Source of the DNA: Microvelia longipes
Taxonomy: Eukaryota > Arthropoda > Insecta > Hemiptera > Veliidae
DNA: 64,000 nt
NCBI GenBank assembly: GCA_018340805.1
Contig: JACMZG010000008.1
Span: forward strand, 26,401,119-26,465,118
Direction: 5' to 3'
The notes below the pieces were generated by a model. It was not told the origin of the DNA. It did no database searches and was given only the letters and a program-made list of their open reading frames with translations. The number at the start of each line of letters is the position of its first letter. Positions within the stretch are counted from its first letter, which is position 1. Both the position numbers and the translations under genes were made by a program. Below, piece after piece: positions 34,270-47,989 of this stretch.

Positions 34270-34885
34270 TCGACGGACCCTACAGGCATGTAGCCTCCAA
34301 TACACTGTATCGAGATGTAGCATCCAAATACACTGTATCAGAGATGTAGCCTCCAATGTATCAGAGAAGTAGCATCCAAATACACTGTATCAGAGATGTA
34401 GCATCCAATACAATCTGTAATCCAGTATCAGAGATGTAGCATCCAATACACAGAGATGATCCATCCAATACACTGTATCAGAGATGTAGCATCCATACAC
34501 TGTATCAGAGATGTTGCATCCAATACACTGTGTCAGATGTAGCATCCAATACAATGTATCAGAGATGTAGATCCAATACACTGTATCAGAGATGTAGCAT
34601 CCAATACACTGTATCAGAGATGTAGCATCCAATACACTGTATCAGAGATGTAGCATCCAATACACTGTATCAGAGATGTAGCATCCAATACAATGTATCA
34701 GAGGTAGCACCCAATACAATGTATCAGAGATGTAGCATCCAATACACTGTATCAGAGATGTAGCATCCAATACACATGTATCAGAGATGTAGCATCCAAT
34801 ACACTGTATTGTAGCATCCAATACACTGTAAATGTAGCATCCAATACAATGTTGTAGCATACAATACACTGTGTATCAGAATTTA
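34270..34885. repeat. 28-bp minisatellite
   Basis: More than 20 imperfect head-to-tail copies of a 28-bp unit reading GAGATGTAGCATCCAATACA then CTGTATCA. The period is exact between 34621 and 34649. Copies at the edges and some inside are shortened or have single-base changes. Because 28 is not a multiple of 3, the same peptide appears in all frames; the two long minus-strand open frames here are repeat translations, not genes. Confidence 0.97.
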
Positions 34886-37430
34886 AACTTCTGTGTTTTG
34901 GTAAGGATGAATAAACGATTTTAATTTAAATGATTAATTTTCTTCATGTAATTCTTTTATATTATTCATATTTTCTAACGTTTATTTATTGCAAGCATGG
35001 TGGTCGGAAAAATTTATGCAAAATACTTCATTTCATATTCCTCGACAATTTTAATATAGGGCAGAGTGAGTAAGGACTTTATCGGAAGGAATTAGACGTG
35101 TCAAATGACAGTGAGACATGAGATCATGTATTGCTATCTATAATGCCGAATGTTTAATGATGTAACAAGTCCCACCAGTTTCAGTTATCTTTTTATTCCT
35201 TCGAATTTTTGTATTTGGGCCTTCAAAAAGTTTAACACCTATTCTACCTAAAAGATCATATTGTTAGACTCATTCTCCAAAAGTTCAGAGATATATAAAT
35301 ATTCAATGAAAATATCAATGAAAAGTTATTCAAAATGAAAAGCATATTTTAAATTTCATCTAATAGCTGAGCAAAGCGAGTTTAAAGTCATAACACCTTA
35401 GACATTGGATCACTATTTTATTCTATCTTAAGCCACCTCAAATTTCAAGTGTGCAAAAAATTGTTTGCTATTGTTTTGTTGTAGCGAACTTGCAAGCAAT
35501 GATGATTGACGGTTTTTTTTGCTGTCCTTAACCCTATATTTTTAAGAAATTTATATTTTGTTTAAAAATAAATGATATAATTTGGAGTAATTAATGCTGA
35601 AGCCTATGAGAGAGTACTAAAGCCTATACATAATTTAATGATTAAAACAAAAGTGGGGTTTTGGTGTACTTTTAAAAAGACAAACTTCAAGCTTATAACC
35701 ATTTCATAAGCAAATTTTCAAATAAAGTTCGCTAATGAAATGAAATCCTTACGAAAACACACACATTTAAACAAACTAAGTCTATTCTAAGAGGATGTGA
35801 GATCTTACTTTAAGCCGAGTCGTGTTTTCTTTAATCACTTCACTCCTTGAGTACCTTATTTGTTCCCTTTCTACTTTACAACTTGCCATTACGGAGGAGA
35901 AGTTTTTAAAAGAGTACATTTTCGAGATGGCATTACAGGTCTGTAGTGCATGTTTAGTGCTTTAAAATGCAATCTGCATACTAAAGCAATCTCACTTTTA
36001 CGTTAGACATGGTAAACGTTTACACAAATGTGATTTTGTAGGGATTTGCAAGCAACATTGTTTCAAAAAAATGTGCCTGTTGCCTATAGACATGGACAAC
36101 AGGTCCTGGATAACACTATCTCATAATTAAAATCTAAGTTTTCTCGTACGGTAAATTTAAATATTTTTTGGAAACAGCATGTAACACAATAATTGACTCA
36201 TTATATTCTATGCAATATTGTGCATTTCGGCCATGGTCAGCGAAAGCAGTTCAATGGATAATATTCAACAGATTACAATACAATACATCGTATAAAAAGA
36301 TTACTGCTATTTTGCTTGTACCTTTTATACTTGATTTAATTAAATTATCTTAATGTTCCTGGTTTCATATTATGAGTTTTTCAATAAATGTTGTTCAAAA
36401 ATTAATATTCTTAATATTATAATTAAAATATTAATATTTTTAAGGCAAAAGCAATTATTGTTTTAATATAATTAAAATATTAATATTCTTGAGACAAGAG
36501 CAATATTTTTTTGAGTGTAAAATCTCATCTGTATTTTTTGTAAATTTTATCACTTTTGTGAAATACTTATCACTTGCAATATTTTTAATTATTTGTTGTT
36601 AGTACATATTAATAATATGCAACAATAGACTAAATAAGTATTTAGGAACGAAAAAGACCTATTCTTATTTTGATAATATGCATTAAGTCATATACTTAAT
36701 CTCACGTAATATGGTTGAATTCTACCCTAATATAAATTTACCACTTTAAATATAGTTTGATAAATATCTTTATAAGGAACAAATTGATGCTAATTTTTTA
36801 TTTATATTTAGAGTAATTTGTCTATGTCTGCCAGAGATAGACATAGGTAAGATGTCTGAATATCTATGTGCGGTAAGGGATAGATTATGTAAGGAAGGGT
36901 TGTATGTAAACGTATCCCTAAAGGCCATGTCGTGTTCAATCCTATCTACAATTTGCAGTTGTTCGTCTACTCTATCGAACCCTTCTACATTCCCAACCAG
37001 TTTTTTACCAATAAAAGTTTTGGAGTTACCATGTATCTATTCACCGCGATATCTTGCCCCAAAAAGACATTTTACATACATTGTCAAGTCGTATCCCATA
37101 CAAGCTATTCAAATACATTTTTCGTCTTTTATATTGCATATTATTATATTTTTCCTCTTGGTGTGTTTTTGATTGAGATTATTTTCACATTTGAAAAGAG
37201 GCTTATAAATAATTTCTGTGAGAGTTATCTCATAATAAGTTTTTCATGAAATGTGAATTTATTTTATACGTTTCTAAATACTTAAAAGATTATTACATAT
37301 TTTTTTATTACCTGTAAAACGCATGATTAATTATTTATACTATTAAAACGCCAATACATTAATGCATTGAAAGGATCAAATTAAATCTTGTTTTGAGCTT
37401 AACTCGTTTATTCAATAGGCAGAGTTGGAG
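34886..37430 (+). other. Intron 2 segment, nothing recognised
   Basis: AT-rich intron. A minor fragment GCTGAGCAAAGCGAGTTTAA near 35367 resembles the 5S-like repeat family. Open frames at 36852-37249 overlap each other and lack recognisable motifs. Confidence 0.45.
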
Positions 37431-37434
37431 CAAA

Positions 37435-37760
37435 GGAAATTGGGTACAGGGTACCTCGGTACTTTTCCTCACAAATTGGACCCGCTCAGGATCCACCTCA
37501 AGATTGAACTCGCATTGCTCGTCCTTACAATGTAATACTTACTTAATTGGCCTAATTTCAAATTTTTAACATTTTTATTTTTTGTCGCCAACCAGCGTAG
37601 GTATAAGGGAAGGTATTGTGTTCACTTTAAAACTCCGAAACCGAGGATTCATCATAATTACCTGTTTCAGGCATTTTTATGACGTTCGTTAGAACGTCAT
37701 AAACAGACATGATTTTCATCGTGTCTGACTGACTGTGTGTGTCTCTCTGTGTCAAGCATA
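37435..37760. repeat. 5S-like repeat, two opposed partial copies
   Basis: A minus-strand terminus (GGGTACAGGGTACCTCGGTA, TTTTCCTCACAAATTGGA) at 37437-37530. It is followed by a plus-strand opposite terminus (GGTATTGTGTTCACTTTAAA, TCCGAAACCGAGGATTC, TACCTGTTTCAGGC) at 37612-37760. A small hairpin, GACGTTCGTTAGAACGTC, lies at 37681-37698. Confidence 0.75.
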
Positions 37761-40700
37761 TTTATGCAAAGAGTTCCCGCTGTGTTTATGTAATTAGAAT
37801 TGGCACAAAACCTGACTCAAGTTCTTGTTTGGCTGCCTGTAAGATAAAATATTTTTACACCGTGTTAAACTATTTTGCTGAGTCATCAATATTTGATGAT
37901 GATTTACAGCAAATAGTTTAAATTAACAACTGATGATTTAATGCTAATATATATTGCTATTATTCTTATGAAAAATTAAAACTAGCTAAGTATTTAATAG
38001 TTCCATAAAAATCTGTTGTTATACTTGACACCTTATCAGGTTTTTAATGCATTCGTGAACATAATATCGTATAAAATTATAAATAATATATAATAATATA
38101 TAAATTAATAATATATAAAAGTACTTCTCGTATTATTTGATTGAATGTCTATTAGATGTATTACTTTTCCAAGCTTTAACTTTTTTTAGCTTAAAGAAGT
38201 AATCTTAAGAAGTAATAACACCTTAATATTTAGGTAAACATGACATTTTATGGACGAGTAAAGCGATTTTATACTTACAACACTTTAGAATTCGGATCTC
38301 TATTTCATTTTAAGCCGAAGCGTAGACAGAAGTAATACGCATTTTTGAATAATCATGACATTCTTATAACAAGCCAGTAGAGTCGAAGTAGTGAGGAAAT
38401 TTATCGAGGTACCCAGTTTCAGATTTTTGAAATATTTTTGCTATTCGTAGTATTTTTCACTCATCGAATCATGTGAAACAGGCCAAATCAAATTTGTGCT
38501 GCATGAAATGATTGAACTGAAAAAAGGAGGTAAAAATGCTCCGTCTCTATACTACAATTAAATATTTTAGTGTCAATTAACCATTACGATTTGTTATTTG
38601 TTAAATTAGTTATTGTTAAATTAGTAATTTGTTATTTTAGTTAAAGATTAAGAGCTAGCTGAGCGTATTCATTAGGCGATTTTGATTGTCAACTTTGTTG
38701 CACTTTTATCTCATGGGTTTCCATTCATATGGGGACAAATAGTTCGTTGTATGGAGACTGAAATCAATATTATCATTAATTAATAATAGATGTTAATAAC
38801 CGCAATATTAAACGTTATCTGTTGTACTATGGTTTCCTCTGAATGCTATGGGAACCACTGACAAAGTCATAATATTCTACCTAACTGTATGGTTTCAATA
38901 CGTTGGCATAGGGTACCAAAAATTAATTTTTAGAAAATATTTTTCATGTAGTTAGATAAGGCTCAATTCTCGGGCCGATTTAATTTTTAATTTACATAAA
39001 CGACTTGCCTTATGCGGTCAATTAAAAAGGTGTGTTTTTAATAATTTTTGCGGACGATTACGGGGCCCTTATTGCTTCTGAAAGCTTCTTGTTACAAAAA
39101 TTATTATTATATGTAGTGTAATGATAACAATTATTATTAAATGCGTATAAAACAGAGAAAATCTACTTCAATTATAGATCTAATTTATTTAAATCATAGC
39201 ATCGACTTACCCAGACAGGAACACTAATATTAATTATTTGGTTATATTATAGATAAAACTATTTAACTAATTACCTGTCTCTATGACTATACTAGACAAT
39301 AAACAATTTTCTACAAAACGATAATTACTGGATAACCCGCTGTTCTCCGAATAATTTATTAATAAATTTGATTATGCTATATTTATTTATTGTTGTTAGT
39401 AAAAATGTCTTTGCTTATGTCTGCAATATTAAATTTCTATTATATAATTATTATTAAATTAATGCGAAGATTGGCGTATTTAAATTTTTTGTATTCATAT
39501 CAATAAAGATATTTTGTATTTAAATAAGCGGGTGAAAAAATTTGCGGCACAAGAAACATCAGTAATAGTCGAGAATAGTTTAATTATTATGAATTTAAGA
39601 GAATCCTAATGTCATGAGAGGTATATATATTCAAAAAGATTCTGTCTAGATTTGGCTCATTGTCGGTCCTTTGTCTTACTCTCATCAGGAGATTATTGAC
39701 CAATTTGGTTTTCATATTTCTAATCTTACTGGTTGAATTGTTTTGAATTATAATTAAGAAGTCGCAAGATGTATCTTTTTGGCTGTATTGAGTAATTATT
39801 AAATTACAAGATATCTAGGGAGATTATCAGTATTATTTTATTGTCATTCTGAGCATTGCCTGGAGCTATATTTTTAATTTTTGTTCGCTTATATTGAAAT
39901 AATGAAGAAGTATTTTTTGTAATTACTTGATGGTTTTTTATTGTAATTATTTATTTTTTAAATTTTATGTTTTCAAATTTTCTTTTGATCCTTTTTGAAG
40001 TATAAAAATTAATGAAAATGTTGTTATCCTCATATTTCTCTCCTTTGGAAAAAAATAATTATTGCTTCTATTTACGAAATATGCTCGGACTAAGGGGCCA
40101 GTTTTTAAAAATGCAAACCTTTTTTCCCCGTTATAAAATAGAACACCCTCCTGTGATAGAAATTGATGAAATCTTTGTAAAATACAAAGAGAACGGGTTT
40201 GAATTTCTTTTTATTCAAAATCAAAGAACTTGTACTTTTTAGCCGCTTCTTAAAATTACTCCTGGTTTTTAATTAAAGAACCGATGAAGAAAACTTATTT
40301 CTTGATTTATCTTACAGAAGTTTTTTTTTACGTTTTGCTTCTGAAAATTACGATAGATTCTCGTGGAAACTTTCGTAATTTTTCACTTTTTTAAAAAATA
40401 GTTTTTCTTAGACAAAATGCATTTCTACTTAGGTTCTAAATTTTAACAGCCAAGATTTTCTATAAAACGAAATTATAATTTGTTTTATATTGTAATTGCC
40501 TTATTTGAGGCTGTAGAAAAACTTCAATACTTCTTTCATATTAACTGTGTTTTCATAGCGTGTCAAGTCCGTGGATCATATTTTGTCTACTAGTAAATAC
40601 GCTATGAGAATTATATTGAGAGATCCGCTTCCATAAACTAGAACAGATTAGATAGAACCAATCAAGAAAACCTTTAGAGGCGATCGTGTTAAAAGGTTCT

Positions 40701-42540
40701 ACATTTTATGGAACTATAACTTAAAAAACACCGATTTCATGTCTATCAATAAATCTAACTTCATTAATGCGTAATCAATTCAATAACTTATATATGAATA
40801 TTTGATTGTTTTTTAACTTCATTATAACATAACTGTTACGTTTAATCTAAAAGAAGCGATGTCTTGGCGTGTTTCGTTAATTCATTTTAAATTAACTATA
40901 ACAATACAGTGTAAGAGCCGGCGCGTGTTTAATACGATTACGGACGCTTGCTAAACCCGCCGCGTGAACGCAGTGGATTGTAATATGTACACTATTTATA
41001 CTTCTTAAAAAAAAATCACCTCCCCTCTCTTGTACCTTTTATTAGCTTATTTATTTAGAAATTCATAATTAGCTTATTAATTCCTTTTTTGACACTGCAA
41101 ACTTTCGGCAAAATGTCGTCTACAGTCTTAGAATTTTTACAAGTAGTTGTAGGTTTTACTGGCTCAACCTGTAACTAATTGCACAAAGCAACTCGACCAA
41201 GTTATTGATGGATCTATAAAGTTTTTCGTTGTTTATTGTGTTGTGCTTCACGGCGCTACACATGACATATGAAACATGACATCAAGTCATGTATTTTTCT
41301 TAATTTTCAGTTAATTTATTTATTCAAAAGCTTCCTTGGTTAACAGTTGTAAAAGTTTATCTAACAAATAAAATTATTATCTAATAATTAAAAAATGTAG
41401 TTGGCCACTGTATGTTTCCGAAAATATGTTTGGTGTCAAATTTGGTCTCATAAGATTATAACTTCATTGAGTAATTACAAATTTGACTTTCATCTAAAAA
41501 ATCTATTTAGTTACAGAAGTCATGCGCAGAGAAGGGCATTTTAGAACGTTTTAAAATGACGATGCACTATGTTTAGTTACTAGCTATTTTTGAAACTGCT
41601 TACAATGATTTATCATTTTCATGATGTTAAATGTTTAAATTTACTCTGCTGCCCGTATTTACTCGGTATATTTATAACTTGAACCCGCATACTTTTCTTT
41701 AAGGATTAAACACCTTTGGCTCGTTTCTATAGCAACATTATCTCTATAAAACCTGCTGTAATTACTTTACCAGTTATTTTTAGTCGTGCTTATTCCACTA
41801 AGTAATTTTTTGAAATCTAAACATAGGAATAATAAGGAGCATTGAGTAGAATAGAGGCTGATTCGCGACGGGAATAAGTATCCTCTTAAACATTATACTT
41901 ATCCATGTTTACTATGGTTAGAAGTTAGGAGCTATTTTGCATCTTAATGACTTACATAGCCTTATAGTGCATACATTACACTCAATCATTTAGACATTTT
42001 CCAATTTTTCTTATCTATAACTATTAAATTAAGTACATCCTCTCTCTCTCTCTATTCTTCAGACTACTGAATAAAAAATTGAAGTCCTTCTATGCAGTAG
42101 AACTTAAGGTGCAATAAAGAAGACGAGAGAGGTTCTTAAAATCCAAAATTTTTACTTGCTTTAGTATATTTATGACTTAGGCAACGAATTTATTAGACTG
42201 TAATACAGTGCACTATTTTTTACAGCAAGAAAAAAACACCAAAATCACTCCACAAATGTTTATTAACTTAAACAGAGCCGGCTTTCGAGTCCATTATAAG
42301 ACTCTGTCTGAAAGGTCTGACTGAGTTCTTCTTGTTAGCAACTCACTGACACTGATGATGATCATGAGATCAAAAGCTTTATTAAAATAAGAACCATCTT
42401 TTAATAATACAAAACGATTAACACGAACCGATATAATCAATTCAAAATTTGTATACTTCTTTTACCTTAAATTTCATCAAAAAGTATTGTAAATTAATCA
42501 TCCGCATGGTTTAGTTCCTGTTTTTTGCAGTATTTTAAAT
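37761..42540 (+). other. Intron 2 segment, nothing recognised
   Basis: Mostly AT-rich. It includes a scrap of the 5S-like family at about 38385-38435 (GTGAGGAAATTTATCGAGGT). A GC-richer patch at about 40915-40985 (GAGCCGGCGCGTGTTTAATA) has no ORF or identity. The 76-codon frame at 40012-40242 has no recognised motif and is not supported as a gene. Confidence 0.45.
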
Positions 42541-42548
42541 TTATCAGC

Positions 42549-42830
42549 ACTTTTATTATTATTATTGAACTTTATTATTATTATTATTATTGTTATTATT
42601 ATTATTATTGAACTTTATTATTATATATTATTATTATTATTGAACTTATTATTATATATTTATTATAATTATTATTTTTTATTATATATTTATTATTATT
42701 ATTATATATTTATTATTATTATTATTGAACATTATTATTATATATTTATTAATATTATTGAACTTTATTATTATATATTAATTATTAATATGATTGGACT
42801 TTATTATTATATATTTATTATTATCTTGGT
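42549..42830. repeat. ATT-rich tandem repeat
   Basis: (ATT)n interspersed with a recurring GAACTTTATTATTATATATT unit. A detached block of the same unit lies at about 43376-43425. The open frame (Ile/Tyr/Leu-rich) is the repeat read through. Confidence 0.93.
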
Positions 42831-43057
42831 ATTCTCACCTCTCGCTGGAGTTTAAGGGTAACAGCGGGAAACCCGTTTTATTTTTATCGTCTTTTAGTCG
42901 TTTGCAGACGTACGACTTCTATTGTTATATGTCCTGTTGTGTTATTATATTTGTGGTTTAAGAAATCTCTATGGCATGTTTGTGAAATTATTATTTTTTG
43001 CATTCTAATATATATTTTGGTTAGGCAGGTCTAGAGTCTTTAAACTGGTAAAAAGTT

Positions 43058-43176
43058 AATAAATAACACCAACAACCACGTCTCTTCACTAAACATTATC
43101 TATTAAAAATAAATTGACACTTTATTTTTAATAGATAATGTTTATTGGAGAGACGTGGTTGTTGGTGTTATTTATT
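43058..43176. mobile_element. Foldback MITE-like element (54-bp arms)
   Basis: The left arm AATAAATAACACCAACAACC...TCTATTAAAAATA and the right arm, ending GGTTGTTGGTGTTATTTATT, are reverse complements over about 54 bp with three mismatches. The spacer is about 11 bp. The recent appearance and the arm similarity to 17556-17608 suggest a small foldback family. There is no coding capacity. Confidence 0.88.
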
Positions 43177-46100
43177 GTAAAGTATCTACGGCGCTTTTAA
43201 AAGTCTTGTAAAGAGTTGTTTCGGTATGATTCCTGTACTGGACATAACTATTGGTACTATGTAATTTTCTTCATGTTCCAAATATTTTGTATTTCTATGG
43301 CTAATTGTTTGTACTTCCCTTTTTTTGTTTCTATTTTTTTTATAACATTATTAATTATTATTATAAAATTAATTCTATTTTATTATTATTATTGAACTTT
43401 ATTATTATATATTTATTATTATTTTATTTAAACGCCTCTGTAGGATTTTATAAAGTTTATTAAATTTAAAGTATTGCATGAATATAATATTTTTCGCTTA
43501 ATAAGCTATTAAATTATAAACACTAAATTTCATTCATAGTTTTCTTTCTGCTGTTCCTTTTCTTACCCCTACTTATCTAAGAGCAGAACCATTTCACAAA
43601 TTTTACTGTCAGATAAAAGCAAGTTCTGGAAGCTTTTCTTCCTTCATGATTCAGATTTTTTTCTTTGGTTTCATTTTCATTATCCATTCAAATTCAGATG
43701 ATTAAAGGAGCTGAATTTATAATTGCAAAAGAGTGAAAAGTAAAGTTTTTTTCTCGTATTTCACCCTTTCTGGGAAACTTTGAATTTATTTAAGATATTA
43801 TGTCTAACGTTTGTTTTACTTTGAATTAACTCTTTTTATTTATTTAATAAAAGTATTTCCTGAATATTTTGTAAACAGATATTCATAATTAGTAATTTCT
43901 TGCAAATTTATAAGATATAAAATTCTTTTTCTCATTTAATTCGCTTTTTGTTAGTAATAACTACCATAATTTAACGTCCTTATCTTGAATATTCATCTTT
44001 ATGTGTTATTGATTTGTAGAATCACAAATATCTAAAATATTATTGAAATATTTGTCTAATATTAATTGACAAAAATGGATATCGCATGTATTGCTTTTTC
44101 GTATCTTTCACCTTGTTAAGAAACAGCAAGAGAATATTTACTAAATTCCCTAAAGAATTTGCTTAGAAACAATATATTATATTTTGCATCAAGTTGATGA
44201 TACATATTCATGTATATTGTATGATCACATAAATCAGTTAATCTATGTTCCGTTCACTTAAAATATTATACATTAAATTATACATAGATTGTCAACTGAT
44301 ATTTCTCTGTTATAAACTAATTTATAGTGTAATAATATAAACCTTTGTGTATTTATCGATTTGTTGGTGTTAATACATGTGAATTCGTGTGTATGTATTG
44401 TATATGAGTGTGTGAATAGTAAATTTTATTGATTCAGCGTCAATTACTAAAATTAAGAGTACTTGATAAGTTATTATAAGGTTTTTTAATTTTCCCATTT
44501 TAACGTATTGGCACCGGAAACCATTAACGGGTTTCTTTATTGTATTATTTATCTTCTTATATTTTGTTTTATTATTATTATTAATGAGTACTTTGTTACA
44601 CTCTTGTTATATGTATTTTAAGGCTCTTTTTACACCTATTTATAATTACTTATTTAGTCTCAGTCATATAGGCTGGCATTATTTAATAATTATTTATGCA
44701 CCAAGGGTAAAGAATGCTATTATTTCCCTGTCGGTTAGTTGGTTCCTAAAGCAAAACCGTGGGAACTAAATTATTTAACTTCCGGGGCGAAGCTGAGGCA
44801 TTTATGTGTTTAACTCCCGAGGCCAAGCTGAGAAGAGTTATGACTATTAATTCCAGGGACATACCGGGGACATATCAATTCTTGATAATTCCGGTTTCGG
44901 ATTTTTGCGAACACAATACTTTTCCTACATGCCCACGGTATGAATGAGGAAAAGTAAAAAGAGAACCATAAAATATTTTTAATATTTAAAGATTATGTTC
45001 AATACTCTGCTCGTTAATCTTTAAAATATTTAGAGTTAATCTTATTTACAGATGAAGTACAAGAACCCTTTTAGTTCCCTACTTATTCTTGCTTACCCTT
45101 GTAAAACTTAAAAGATGCTAACTAATTACTAAACAATAAACAAGTTCCTTTATAGATGAACTAGCTGTGAAGTTTCAGTGGTTCCAGACAAGAGGCAAGT
45201 TGATGTCACAAAGAGGCAAAACTTTCTTAGGGTGGGCAAAGTTAAGGACGGAGGGAAGAACCTCTTCTTGTTTCTAGGCGTGCCAAAGTTTCTTTACTCC
45301 CTTGACCATAAACTCAGGCTTCTAGTATAAACTATTATCCCCTTCTAAGTTTGAAATTTTTTTGTACCCTTCCTTTTCCTAATTTATTGTCTAAAGGAAA
45401 TTTTTGATCTTTAAATTGTAGCCCTATTTACTTTGTCATTGATTATAATGTTAATAAAACCTATTGTGACTGTGTTATTACGTCACATATCAGTTAGTAA
45501 TAATTCAGTAAAAATTATTGTCATTGTTAACAATCATACAATACTAATAAACGTTGTTTTTCTTTAAATTTATATTAGAAAATACATTTAATTTTGAAAT
45601 ATTGGTTTATTAGTAAAATTCGCGTAATTTCTATTTTTCTGCACTGTCATTATATGGCCAAAATATTATTAGTTTAGTTAATTCGTTGACTATCTTCAAT
45701 TTAGATAGTTTGTTTAAATGTAGTTAGTCAGTACAAATGTGGTTTATTTTTAATTATTTAGAATTGATCAAAATAATAGCCCCCATACTTGAAATCCTAT
45801 TTAGAATTAATTTAGGAATTTATTTTAGTATTTAATCATTTTTATTGAAACATAAAGTTTTCTAAGAAGAATTTATTTAAGTATTTATGTTATACTAAGA
45901 AATTATATTAAAAATTTTATATTATGAAATTTGACACTAATATCATCGAATTTCAGTGACTTGGTCATATTTATATCAAACATCTTAAAATGATATTTGC
46001 TCCTCTTATTCTTTTTATTTTTAAATTTCCAAAAGTAGTTACATAATTACTACATTTGAGAAAATATTCATAATTATGAAGTTATCAGGTTAGAGACCAA

Positions 46101-47200
46101 TATTTAAAAGTTAGGACCATTTTCAGGCCATTTATGTTTTTAAGAACGCATATTTTTCCAATATGCTGCGAACTCCAATTTAAAAAAATGGGATTGTTTA
46201 TTTATCTATATATTATTATTAATAATAATATATTATTATTTATATAGTATTATTTATACAATATTTATCGATCATTAATTCTTTATACTAAAGAATATAA
46301 AATGATTAAATTAATACCTGACTTTGGTTTTGATTTTCAATTATAAAAAGTTATATAAAACAGATTAAAGAATAATTTTGACTTAGCTGTCATGTTGTAT
46401 TAGGCTTTATCATTTTATTACCATTATCTTCAAGTTAATTAATAATAATTGTGAAATGGGTTGTGAGAATAAAAAAATGAAGAGAAATGTTTGCAAGGGA
46501 TTTTAAGAAGTGGAAAGTTTTCTTGGCAGAAGGTTAGAACCTATAGATTATAGAAAAAGAAGAAAAAGCCGAAGTAAGTCCGTGGGGTTGGTGTTGGGTT
46601 ATATAGGCCTCTGGGAGAACTCTAATAGCTCGGGGACAATAGAAAGGTCTGCCACCACTTTTCCTTTTCCATTTTACCTTTTCTCTCTGCAGAAAAGAGG
46701 CAAGGAAGCTTAATTATTAAATACCCGAGGAATTATACCTGGGGGAATTATCCGAGCTCTAGTGGTCAATAGTTAATAACGAAACTGTTGGACTCATAAA
46801 CTAAATAATTTCCCTTCTTATTTTCTTTTCTCCAAAACCCAACCAAGTAATGAAATAAAGATTTTAATTGATTTTTACGTAAATCGACATTCTTTAGGAC
46901 TTAAAAACAAATGTTATTAGGCCTCCCCAGACTTGTTATTATAGCAGGCTTAGTATAAATGTATTAAGTCTATTTTAAAATAATTGTTTTAATATAAAAT
47001 GCATATAAATAAAAGAAAATGACTTAACTCGACCCAAAGTGGTAGTGTTATTGCCTGACCAAATAATTTCATTAATGTTTAGAATGTTCAAACCACCTAG
47101 AAAATTTTATTATATAAAGGTTTTATGTAACCTTCCACTTACCTTCTGTATTTATACTCTATACTTAATATGTAATATTTTTAGGGTTAATAGAATGGCT
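43177..47200 (+). other. Intron 2 segment, mostly unassigned
   Basis: AT-rich intron sequence. A minus-oriented terminus of the 5S-like repeat lies at about 44886-44960 (TAATTCCGGTTTCGGATTTT, GCGAACACAATACTTTTCC). The short frames at 44584, 44759 and 46510 have no recognisable motif. No exon found. Confidence 0.45.
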
Positions 47201-47636
47201 GTATAAGAAATGCAAATTTCTAATTATTTCCTAAAAACCTTAAATGTTTTGTTTGAACAGAGTTCAGCACTAATGGATACAGAACATAGATTTAAGCAAA
47301 AACAGTTAACTCCATTAATATTCATATTTCTTATCATATTTATATAAGTACGTTAAGAATGAGGTTTTGTTCTTAATGATCATGATTAGATATTTAGAAT
47401 AAAATGGGCATGGGCTTAACCACCTTAGTTGTGAATAGCCTCACAAAACATTGAAAAAAAAAATAAAATGCATAAACCTAATTTATACTATCTGGAGGCA
47501 CTACCTCCAAAAATATGACATTTTTTATTAAGCATATTAATAATATGTCAAAGATGATTAAATATTTGACACAATATAATTGTGCCATCATTCGACATTC
47601 GTCATCATTGATGGCTCGACACAATGTCATGTCCCA

Positions 47637-47677
47637 CTCTGTTTCGTTACGTCTAACTCATCAAGGCACCGACAGAG
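47637..47677 (-). ncRNA. Hammerhead ribozyme remnant (core mutated)
   Basis: It has the same layout as the intact copies: stem III CTCTGT/ACAGAG, GTC triplet, stem II GTTA-GACG-TAAC and GAAA. The catalytic box reads TTGATGA instead of CTGATGA and the stem I segment reads GGTGCC. The loss of the first core C predicts little or no cleavage. Confidence 0.7.
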
Positions 47678-47950
47678 CCTGAACTCACACTGACCTTCAA
47701 TTAATTCCGAAGAATATAATGTGAAGTACTTACCAGAGACGAGCGGTGCTCTCTTACCGCCATCATGCATGGCAAGCAAAACATATATCATTTGATACTA
47801 CCGAGTTTTGCAAAACATGAATAGTTGACACAATATAATTGTGCGAGACACCAAGGAAATGTAACAAGCAAAATGCAATGCTACATCTGGGAACTGTTCC
47901 ATCATTTGACATTCGTCATACTTGATGGCTCGACATAATGTCATGTCCCA

Positions 47951-47989
47951 CTCTGTTTCGTTACGTCTAACATCAGGGCGCCAACAGAG
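47951..47989 (-). ncRNA. Hammerhead ribozyme remnant (2-nt deletion)
   Basis: The cleavage triplet is GTT rather than GTC, and CTGATGAGTTA is shortened to CTGATGTTA. The corresponding copy in unit 2 (51648) keeps the two bases, so the deletion may be a sequencing error. Confidence 0.65.

Noticed and set aside
34390..34869. Two minus-strand open frames with repeated ISDTVYWMLHL-like text
   Set aside because: They are translations of the 28-bp minisatellite. Its period is not a multiple of 3, so every frame gives the same repeated peptide.
39676..39700. Minus-strand CTGATGAG (also at about 5713-5722) as extra hammerheads
   Set aside because: Neither has a GAAA box after a plausible stem II, nor a matching stem III.
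40012..40242. 76-codon frame with few low-complexity residues
   Set aside because: No recognisable domain, no splice or promoter context, and length within chance in this amount of DNA.
42565..42855. Ile/Tyr-rich frame resembling a membrane protein
   Set aside because: It is the ATT-rich tandem repeat read through.
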